Shown: one piece after another, positions 1-5,217 of the stretch
How the letters are laid out: each line of letters starts with the position of its first letter
Numbering within the stretch: the stretch's first letter is position 1
Assembly (NCBI GenBank): GCA_947441875.1
Contig: CANEUR010000080.1
Location: forward strand, 1 to 5,217
Reading direction: 5' to 3'
DNA length: 5,217 nt
DNA from: Rickettsiales bacterium
GTDB taxonomy: Bacteria; Pseudomonadota; Alphaproteobacteria; Rickettsiales; UBA1997
The notes under the pieces: generated by a model
The model's database searches: none
Told to the model about the DNA's origin: nothing
What the model saw: only the letters and a program-made list of their open reading frames with translations
Made by a program: the position numbers and the translations under genes

Positions 1-1504
1 TAACTGCCACAATAATTGGAACATTAGCAGCTTTTGCATGATTTATTGCCTCAACTGTTTGTTCTTTCACCCCATCATCGGCCGCCACCACCAAAACCAC
101 AATATCGGTAATATTCGCCCCTCTTGATCGCATTTCACTAAAAGCTTCATGACCTGGGGTATCAAGAAAAGTGATGTATTTACCGCTTTCAGTTTTGATT
201 CTGGAAGCACCAATATGTTGAGTGATACCACCGTGTTCTTTAGCAACAACATTAGTTTGTCTTAAAGCATCAAGCAAAGAGGTTTTACCATGATCAACAT
301 GCCCCATAATAGTTACCACAGGGGCTCTGGCTTGTAAATTATATTGACTAACATCTTCTTGTAAAGAGTTTTCAACATCAGATTGGGCAACTCTTTTGCT
401 AACATGCCCAAATTCACCTATAATTATTTCGGCTGTATCTGCATCGATAGCTTGATTACTAGTAACCACCATACCCATGGTAAATAATTTTTTTACCACA
501 TCGCCTGTTTTTTCAGACATTCTAGCTGATAAATCAGAAACTGTGATAAGCTCTGGTAAAATAACTTCTCGAATCACCTTCTTGTATTCTTTATTATCGA
601 TAGAGTGATCTGTTTTTTTTAATTTAAACTTTTTTCTACGAAAACCAAAAGAATCTTCTTCATCATCTTCTTGATTACTCACAAAATAAGTGAGTTTTCG
701 TTGATTAAATTTCTCGTTTTTAAGATTATTTTTTTTAATAGCATCGTTGGTTTCTGCTGGCTTAGGAATATTTTCTGTGCTTTTTTTAATTTTCTTTTTT
801 AAAGATTCTGCTTTTTCTACTAAAGTAACTTGCTGTTCTTTTTGTTTCTGATCGATAACTTTTTGCCTATCTTCTTTTTGTTGATTTGATTGTTGTAAGC
901 TTTGTTTAATTTTATTACGAACATCAAAAGCATCTATTTGAAAATCATCTAAATTATGCTTATAAAAATCATTTATTAAATTATTTTGTTGGTGATTTTT
1001 TTGAACTTCTGGTTGTTTTGATGATAAATCTTGCGAAATATTTGTTTGAATATGGTGATCTGTGGTAGTTTTTTGTTCTTGATTACCTTGCTTCATGTTG
1101 TTTGAATCAAGAGAAATTGATAGTGGATTTTTTGGAGAATCTGGTAAAATATTTGGTTGTATATTTTGTTTTGGGGCAGAATTATCAATTTCTGGCTCTG
1201 TTTTGCTAGATTCTAGCTTATTTAAAGATTGCTTTATAATGCTCTTTTTGATAATTTCGTGAGTTGTTAATTGTTCTTCTTCTAAAATATCGTTTTGTTG
1301 ATTTTTAGCAAATGCTAAAAATTTTGCCTCTATTTCTTTATTAGAATTATTAACCACATCTTGCGATTCTTTTTTTCTACCCTTAATAGTTACTTGCACA
1401 GAATTTTTATGAACAGTATTTTTATTGGCAATTGGTATATTAGCAGGACTATTTTTTAAAGTAAGTCGAAGACGAGTATTATTGTTTTTGTTGTTATCTG
1501 TCAT
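1..1504 (-). CDS. infB: Translation initiation factor IF-2, N-terminal 501 residues (3' end beyond window)
   Basis: IF-2 is the cytoplasmic GTPase that brings fMet-tRNA to the 30S subunit and promotes 50S joining. The reading frame is open from the ATG at 1504 to the window edge, so the C-terminal part is missing. Residues 1-310 are a low-complexity Asn/Gln/Lys-rich linker with a probable charged coiled coil near 200-245. An IF2_N-type domain follows at about 316-370 (ITVSDLSARMSEKTGDVVKK). The GTPase domain starts near 395: G1 is GHVDHGKT at 401-408, the switch I region is HGGITQHIGA near 424-433, and G3 is DTPGH at 448-452. The frame stops at PIIVAV, just before the expected NKID motif. The start is supported by the usual Asp/Asn-rich opening followed by a TLK segment, as in alphaproteobacterial IF-2. 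No Shine-Dalgarno sequence precedes it. In many bacteria infB follows nusA, but here it follows a palindrome and has a candidate promoter of its own. The family assignment is secure. Confidence 0.97.
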   Translation of the reverse strand, partial: MTDNNKNNNTRLRLTLKNSPANIPIANKNTVHKNSVQVTIKGRKKESQDVVNNSNKEIEAKFLAFAKNQQNDILEEEQLTTHEIIKKSIIKQSLNKLESSKTEPEIDNSAPKQNIQPNILPDSPKNPLSISLDSNNMKQGNQEQKTTTDHHIQTNISQDLSSKQPEVQKNHQQNNLINDFYKHNLDDFQIDAFDVRNKIKQSLQQSNQQKEDRQKVIDQKQKEQQVTLVEKAESLKKKIKKSTENIPKPAETNDAIKKNNLKNEKFNQRKLTYFVSNQEDDEEDSFGFRRKKFKLKKTDHSIDNKEYKKVIREVILPELITVSDLSARMSEKTGDVVKKLFTMGMVVTSNQAIDADTAEIIIGEFGHVSKRVAQSDVENSLQEDVSQYNLQARAPVVTIMGHVDHGKTSLLDALRQTNVVAKEHGGITQHIGASRIKTESGKYITFLDTPGHEAFSEMRSRGANITDIVVLVVAADDGVKEQTVEAINHAKAANVPIIVAV

Positions 1505-1583
1505 GTGTTAAAAAATAAAAAATAGTAAATGCAATAGCCAAATTAGAATAATTGTCATAAAGGGACTGTTGCATAAAACGATA

Positions 1584-1611
1584 ATTGTAACATCAAAAAA
1601 ATATCTTGCAA
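1584..1611 (-). promoter_or_regulatory. Candidate sigma70-type promoter for infB
   Basis: On the minus strand a -35-like TTGCAA (1611-1606) is followed by a 16-bp spacer and a -10-like TACAAT (1589-1584). Transcription would begin near 1577, giving a leader of roughly 73 nt before the infB ATG at 1504. The boxes lie between the palindrome and infB, where a promoter is needed if infB is not read from the exporter. The match is good for AT-rich DNA, but chance matches are common at this base composition and there is no experimental support. Confidence 0.45.
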
Positions 1612-1653
1612 GAATTTTAAAAAATTGCCATAATTAAGAAAAATTGAGATATT

Positions 1654-1791
1654 ATACCAATTCCCATCTTTAAATAATCAAATAACAAAATAGTTTTAAT
1701 TTTAGTTTTAAAACCGATGTTTTATCTAGATAAATCAAGGTTTTAAACTAATATGAAGTTATTTTGATTATTTAAAGATGGGAATTGGTAT
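1654..1791. repeat. 138-bp imperfect palindromic element, probably a small non-autonomous mobile repeat
   Basis: The outer arms are 1654-1686 and 1758-1791. They are reverse complements apart from one extra base in an A-run on the right arm, and both ends read ATACCAATTCCC going inwards. The inner arms, about 1702-1727 and 1728-1751, also pair with a few mismatches and one indel. They meet at a perfect centre, TTTATCTAGATAAA (1721-1734). Between the inner and outer arms the two sides differ (about 15 nt on the left, 6 on the right), which would form an internal loop. A 4-bp TATT lies immediately outside each end (1650-1653 and 1792-1795). This could be a target duplication, but it is weak evidence in AT-rich DNA. 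The element carries no gene. It could be a MITE or a lineage-specific palindromic element like those of Rickettsia. As RNA it would fold into a long hairpin at the 3' end of the exporter/small-gene transcript. It lacks an immediate U-tract, so I do not call it a standard terminator. Confidence 0.85.
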
Positions 1792-1793
1792 TA

Positions 1794-1928
1794 TTACTTT
1801 TGGTTAGTTTCAGTTTGTTTTCTTCTTAACAGATTTTTTTTTAAAGCTGTTGCCAGTTGATTTTTTTGTTGCTGTTTAGAAGATTTGGTTTTGTTATTAA
1901 AATTAGTTTTTGGCTTTTGGTTATTCAT
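1794..1928 (-). CDS. Small basic hypothetical protein, 44 aa, overlapping the exporter gene's end
   Basis: An ATG at 1928 opens a 44-codon frame that ends at TAA (1796-1794). The protein is very basic and polar. It has an Asn/Lys/Gln-rich first half and then QLATALKKNLLRRKQ at about residues 24-38, which looks like a short amphipathic helix. From memory, many alphaproteobacteria carry short hypothetical proteins with a comparable ending of the type LAxALRxNLxRRKxQ, which is the main reason I believe this frame is coding. Its function is unknown to me, and it has no signal peptide or membrane segment. Its first 8 nt overlap the last 8 nt of the msbA-like gene, giving ATGAATAA, so translational coupling is likely. 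The stop codon touches the outer border of the palindrome, so the insertion may have set or shortened the C-terminus. The alternative is a chance frame in AT-rich DNA. Confidence 0.6.
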   Translation of the reverse strand: MNNQKPKTNFNNKTKSSKQQQKNQLATALKKNLLRRKQTETNQK

Positions 1929-3783
1929 TTTTTAAAGAGAATTGTTTATGATATAAATTAGCATAAAAACCATTTTTTGTTAATAAATCATAATGATTAC
2001 CCTCTTCAACTGCTCTGCCTTCGGAAATTACAATAATTTTATCGCAGTGCATAATTGTTGATAAACGATGAGCAATAATGACAGATGTTTTACCTTTCAT
2101 TAATGTTTCCAAGGCATCTTTGATAAGTTTTTCTGAGATAGGATCAAGCGAAGATGTAGCCTCATCGAGCAATAAAATAGGAGCATTATATAAAATTGCC
2201 CTAGCAATGGCAATACGCTGTCTTTGCCCACCTGATAATCTAACACCATTTTGCCCAACTTTAGTATGATATTTTTCAGGCAGAGCAGAGATGAATTCAT
2301 CGGCTTCTGCTAATTTGGCAGCATTAACAATTTGTTCTTCGGTAGCAGAAGTTTTGCCGTAACGAATATTTTCAAGCACAGTATCATCAAACAACATCAC
2401 TTCTTGATTTACTACCGCCATATTTGAACGCAGTGAAGATAAAGTAAGATCGGCAATATTATGGCCATCGAGAGTTATTTTGCCAAGTTGCGGATCATAA
2501 AACCTTAATAACAAGTTCATAATTGTTGATTTACCACCGCCAGAATGCCCAACTAAAGCAACAGACTGCCCAGATTTAATGCTAAAATTTAAGTTATTGA
2601 TAGTTTGTTGATTATTTTGATAAGAAAAATTAACATTGCAAAACTCAATATTACCTAGAGCATTTGGTAATTCAATAGCATTAGTTTTATTGATGATTTT
2701 TGGTTTTTCATCGATTGTTTGATAAAAGCGTGTAGCAGAAGCTAAACCAAGTTGAATACCGCTATTCATACCAGAAATAGATTTTAAAGGGCGATAAGCC
2801 ATCATCATGGCAGTAAAGAACGAAAAAAATGCCCCCGGGGTAGTTTGCCCATTGATTACTTGCATACCGCCATACCAAATAACGGCCGCCACTCCAAAAC
2901 CAGCTAAACTTTCGACAAAAGGAGAAGAAATAAGAGAAAGCCGAGTAATTTTTTTACTCATTTTAAAAATAGATTCGATAATTTTTGACATTCGAGTAAT
3001 TTCAAATTCTTCGCAGTGGTAAGATTTTACAAGCTTTGAATATTGTAAAGTATCGCTCATTTGTGAGTTAAATTTACCTGACATTTCTTGATTTCTAAAA
3101 GATAAATTACGCAATTTTCGACCAATTTTATAAATAGGATAAGCTGCCAAAGGAAAACCAATAAAAGCCACCAAAGAAAGCTCGATACTTTGCTGAAACA
3201 TCACAAAAATTAAAGCACTCAAAGTAAAAAATTGCTTCACAAAACCATTAACACAAGAGTTAATTAAACCAACAATACCGTTAATTTCATTAATAATGCT
3301 AGCAATCATATCGCCAGAAGATTTACTATGAAGTTTAGAAATATCAGAAGTAATGAAATGCCGATATAGCTTTATTCTGGCTTCGGCGGTAATTTTAAGA
3401 GAAATAGTACTAGTGATAAGTAGCTGAAAATAAGTAGCAAAACCCTTAACAAAAGTAACTAACAAAATTAAAATAGGAATAACAATTAGAGCCTTTTCTT
3501 TTTGACTTTTATGAGCCAAACTATTTTTAATAGAAAAACTCTCTGGTAGCCAATCAGAAAAATTAATTTTACCACCACCAATACCAAAAACCTCATCTAG
3601 AGCTGGTTGCACCAACCAAGCATGTAAAGATGTGGTAAAAGCAATAACTAGCATTAACAAAATACCAAGTAAAAAACCTTTATAATGTGGCAAAACAAAC
3701 TCAACAAAAACCCTTTTTACCAAATAGCTAGTGCCACTGTAGTTAATATTAGAAGTGTGGTTTTTTGTTTTTATTAGTGGCAT
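1921..3783 (-). CDS. msbA: MsbA-type ABC exporter (fused membrane and ATPase domains), likely lipid A-core flippase
   Basis: This 620-aa half-transporter should act as an inner-membrane homodimer and use ATP to flip a lipidic substrate, most likely lipid A-core. The N-terminal membrane domain spans about residues 25-340. Hydrophobic segments lie near 35-57, 97-125, 168-215 (two segments) and 287-330 (two segments). The nucleotide-binding domain spans about 375-615 and is complete: A-loop Tyr388, Walker A GHSGGGKST (412-420), Q-loop Gln460, signature LSGGQRQR (516-523), Walker B ILLLDE (536-541, catalytic Glu541), D-loop SSLD (544-547) and H-loop His572. It is somewhat longer than E. coli MsbA (582 aa), partly through an extra hydrophilic stretch at about 68-95 between the first two segments. 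A gap of 98 bp separates it from trmD upstream, and a candidate promoter lies in that gap. The small gene downstream overlaps its stop. The ABC exporter family is certain. The substrate is inferred from overall resemblance, and another lipid or peptide is possible. Confidence 0.93.
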   Translation of the reverse strand: MPLIKTKNHTSNINYSGTSYLVKRVFVEFVLPHYKGFLLGILLMLVIAFTTSLHAWLVQPALDEVFGIGGGKINFSDWLPESFSIKNSLAHKSQKEKALIVIPILILLVTFVKGFATYFQLLITSTISLKITAEARIKLYRHFITSDISKLHSKSSGDMIASIINEINGIVGLINSCVNGFVKQFFTLSALIFVMFQQSIELSLVAFIGFPLAAYPIYKIGRKLRNLSFRNQEMSGKFNSQMSDTLQYSKLVKSYHCEEFEITRMSKIIESIFKMSKKITRLSLISSPFVESLAGFGVAAVIWYGGMQVINGQTTPGAFFSFFTAMMMAYRPLKSISGMNSGIQLGLASATRFYQTIDEKPKIINKTNAIELPNALGNIEFCNVNFSYQNNQQTINNLNFSIKSGQSVALVGHSGGGKSTIMNLLLRFYDPQLGKITLDGHNIADLTLSSLRSNMAVVNQEVMLFDDTVLENIRYGKTSATEEQIVNAAKLAEADEFISALPEKYHTKVGQNGVRLSGGQRQRIAIARAILYNAPILLLDEATSSLDPISEKLIKDALETLMKGKTSVIIAHRLSTIMHCDKIIVISEGRAVEEGNHYDLLTKNGFYANLYHKQFSLKNE

Positions 3784-3814
3784 TAATAAACAGATGATTT
3801 TTTATTTAGGCAAT

Positions 3815-3842
3815 ATTTTAAAATCTTTGTTTTAATTTACAA
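3815..3842 (-). promoter_or_regulatory. Candidate promoter for the msbA-like gene
   Basis: On the minus strand a -35-like TTGTAA (3842-3837) is followed by 16 bp and a -10-like TAAAAT (3820-3815). Initiation would fall near 3808, about 25 nt before the ATG at 3783. The position suits a promoter for the exporter and small gene independent of trmD. The 98-bp gap is extremely AT-rich, so a match of this quality could arise by chance. Confidence 0.3.
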
Positions 3843-3881
3843 CTGATTTTATGTAATTTTTTAAAAATGATAACATTTCCA

Positions 3882-4601
3882 TCAGGCTTTTTTGTTTTGT
3901 AGGTATAAATTATATAAATCGGGGCGGTTTTTTTTAGTAATACTTTCGGCTTGTTGCTGTTGCCACTCCTTTATTTTTTGATGATGCCCCGAAAGCAAAA
4001 CTTCTGGCACTGCCATATTTTGCCAAATGGCTGGCTTGGTATATTGCGGGTATTCTAGCAAATATTTATAATTATCGTGAGTTTGATTGTTGCCAAAACT
4101 TTCTTCGAGTAAAGATTGGCTTTTGCCTAAAACTTGTGGCAAGCAACGCAAAATAGCATCAATAAACACATAGCAAGCCATTTCGCCACCAGAAAGCACA
4201 TAATCGCCAATTGAAACCTCTTCAAAATTTAACACATCAAGCACTCGCTGATCGACCCCCTCATATCGACCACATAAAACAGCAATATCACTTTCGCAAG
4301 CAAGCTGATAAGCCATTTCTTGGCAAAAAACTTTGCCTTTAGGAGAAAGATAAATTAATTTAGTTTTTGGCTTAATATTTTGTAAAACCGCACTATAAAT
4401 AACATCGGGCTTAATAAGCATTCCGCTACCTCCGCCATATACAGTATCATCAACAGTTTTACGAAAATCGGTGGCATATTGCCGAATATCGATTGCCTGC
4501 AAAGACCACAACTTTTTTGCCAAGGCAGAGCCTGTGACAGAAACACCAAGAGGCCCCGGGAAAAGCTCTGGAAAAAGGGTAAAAACTTGTAGTTTAAGCA
4601 T
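3882..4601 (-). CDS. trmD: tRNA (guanine(37)-N(1))-methyltransferase
   Basis: TrmD transfers a methyl group from S-adenosylmethionine to N1 of G37, next to the anticodon, in tRNAs that read CNN-type codons, and so prevents +1 frameshifting. The protein has 239 residues, close to the usual 230-255. It opens with the typical LKLQVFTLFPELFPGPLG. Other family signatures are VYGGGSGMLIKPD (54-66), the SPKG strand (86-89) and the trefoil-knot AdoMet loops LCGRYEGVDQR (109-119) and SIGDYVLSGGE (130-140). The tRNA-binding C-terminal half has EESF (166-169), a YTKP turn (187-190) and VLLSGHH (201-207). Glu167 sits where E. coli has its catalytic Asp169. From memory, Glu at this position occurs in other alphaproteobacteria. 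The segment after ESF looks a few residues longer than in E. coli. The ATG at 4601 places the conserved N-terminus exactly, though no Shine-Dalgarno sequence is visible. It lies 26 bp after the ISP-like gene rather than beside rimM or rplS. Function is essentially certain. Confidence 0.97.
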   Translation of the reverse strand: MLKLQVFTLFPELFPGPLGVSVTGSALAKKLWSLQAIDIRQYATDFRKTVDDTVYGGGSGMLIKPDVIYSAVLQNIKPKTKLIYLSPKGKVFCQEMAYQLACESDIAVLCGRYEGVDQRVLDVLNFEEVSIGDYVLSGGEMACYVFIDAILRCLPQVLGKSQSLLEESFGNNQTHDNYKYLLEYPQYTKPAIWQNMAVPEVLLSGHHQKIKEWQQQQAESITKKNRPDLYNLYLQNKKA

Positions 4602-4627
4602 TAAAAAATATAAAAAGGTTATTTTGA

Positions 4628-5217
4628 TTATGTTGCAAGCACAATTTCACTTATTTTATTTGTAATTTCAATGGTTTTTAAGCTGGTTGTAATAATAGAT
4701 TGCAAAAGTTCAATGATATAAGCAGGATTATTTTTAGTATAAATTGCAAAATCATTAGCATCGTTTTTAATTTGACTATCGGCATTAATGCTAACACATT
4801 GCCTATCAACAACCCACTCAATTGCCGACTTGCCATTAACTTCATAATCAAAAGCTTGCAACGGAATATTTTTTAAAGTGATTTTTTGATTATAAATTAT
4901 GGTTGTTTTGTCGGTTTCTTTGCCATTTTTGGCAAATTTCATTTTTTCTACTCTTAAATCTTGGCTTGAAATTTGGCTTAAACTGTTAATTTCTTTACCT
5001 AAATATTCAATTGTAAGTGGATATTTTTCTTGAGTTTCATAGTTTAAGTGAATATCGGCGAGTTTTCTTCCGCTAGTTGAAAAATGTAAAAAATCGCTAA
5101 AATTTTTTACGGCGGGAATTCTTGGCAATTCTTTACTTAAATTATCGCCATATTTTTCACGATAATCTTTTGAATGCAAAAGCCCATAAATGTAATAAAA
5201 TAAATCTTCTTTGGTGA
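4628..5217 (-). CDS. C-terminal 195 residues of a type ISP-like restriction-modification/helicase protein (5' end beyond window)
   Basis: The frame is open from the right edge (first full codon at 5215) to TAA at 4628-4630. Only the C-terminus is visible, and no true start codon lies in the window. An internal TTG at 5179 is not a start, because the conserved sequence runs through it (FYYIYGLLHSKDYREKYGDN). The visible part resembles the C-terminal target-recognition region of single-chain type ISP enzymes, whose full proteins join nuclease, helicase, adenine methyltransferase and specificity domains. Matching blocks are the YIYGLLHS/YREKY opening, LPRIPAVKNF, the GRKLADIHLNYE helix, RVEKMKFAKNGKETDKTTI and the AFDYEVNGKSAIEWVVDR block. 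The last is followed by an NDANDFA segment and an amphipathic tail that includes YIIELLQSII. If complete upstream, it would methylate and cut DNA in the cytoplasm. The identification rests on remembered family sequence, and a related helicase or methylase sharing this C-terminus is possible. Base composition matches its neighbours, so a recent transfer is not evident. Confidence 0.75.
   Translation of the reverse strand, partial: TKEDLFYYIYGLLHSKDYREKYGDNLSKELPRIPAVKNFSDFLHFSTSGRKLADIHLNYETQEKYPLTIEYLGKEINSLSQISSQDLRVEKMKFAKNGKETDKTTIIYNQKITLKNIPLQAFDYEVNGKSAIEWVVDRQCVSINADSQIKNDANDFAIYTKNNPAYIIELLQSIITTSLKTIEITNKISEIVLAT

Noticed and set aside
67..252. Minus-strand 61-codon ORF in another frame of infB, and similar shadow frames at 2100-2300, 4355-4549 and 4471-4665
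   Set aside because: Each overlaps a strongly conserved gene in a different frame or on the other strand and has no family resemblance.
1562..1577. GGGACTGTTGCATAAA resembling an insertion-sequence terminal repeat (IS6-like ends)
   Set aside because: There is no partner inverted repeat or transposase remnant nearby, and the segment falls just downstream of the candidate infB promoter.
2078..3022. Upper-strand ORFs of 63 and 71 codons (2078-2269, 2807-3022)
   Set aside because: They lie wholly antisense to the conserved exporter gene, encode no recognisable motif and are typical shadow frames.
3850..3876. Weak inverted repeat after trmD (ATGT...ACAT around an A/T run) as a terminator
   Set aside because: The stem is short, interrupted and A/T only, so it would not form a stable intrinsic terminator.
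4618..4630. GTTATTTTGATTA shared with the right arm of the palindrome (1758-1770)
   Set aside because: It is only about 13 bp of low-complexity AT sequence without the ATACCAATTCCC end, so chance is the simplest explanation.
4606..4640. TTGCAA with a TTTATA box just upstream of trmD as a near-leaderless promoter
   Set aside because: The spacer is about 18 bp, the -10 match is poor, and the implied start falls almost on the ATG. The AT-rich background makes such matches expected.
4628..5179. A start at 5179 for a stand-alone 183-aa protein
   Set aside because: The codon is TTG, and the family-conserved sequence continues upstream of it to the window edge (FYYIYGLL), so it is an internal leucine of a longer gene.

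Overview
The window is AT-rich and every gene I can support reads on the minus strand. Read 5' to 3' along that strand, the order is: the 3' end of a large type ISP-like restriction-modification/helicase gene (5217-4628, 5' end outside), trmD (4601-3882), an MsbA-type ABC exporter (3783-1921), a 44-codon small gene overlapping the exporter's stop (1928-1794), a 138-bp imperfect palindrome (1791-1654), a candidate promoter (1611-1584), and the first 501 codons of infB (1504 to the window edge). The upper strand holds only short ORFs antisense to these genes, and I believe none of them.

The low GC, the Lys/Asn/Gln-rich proteins, the alphaproteobacterial look of TrmD, IF-2 and the small basic protein, and an intergenic palindrome all suggest an AT-rich alphaproteobacterium. 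A host-associated Rickettsiales- or Holosporales-like lineage fits best. This is inferred from sequence character, not from a database match. An MsbA-like lipid exporter suits a Gram-negative envelope.

The genes do not form one pathway. TrmD (m1G37 in tRNA) and IF-2 (initiator tRNA and subunit joining) serve translation, MsbA serves outer-membrane biogenesis, and the ISP-like protein would be a DNA defence enzyme. Two familiar arrangements are absent: trmD is not flanked by rimM or rplS, and infB is not directly preceded by nusA. This points to a rearranged genome. The exporter and the small gene are probably cotranscribed and translationally coupled. infB probably has its own promoter just beyond the palindrome.

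The 289 bp between the small gene and infB is almost fully accounted for by the palindrome, the candidate promoter and the infB leader. I found no RNA gene, CRISPR array, intact insertion sequence or clear intrinsic terminator. The items most worth a second look are the palindrome, the small gene that ends at its border, and the restriction-type gene next to trmD. I do not see a convincing undescribed multi-gene system here.
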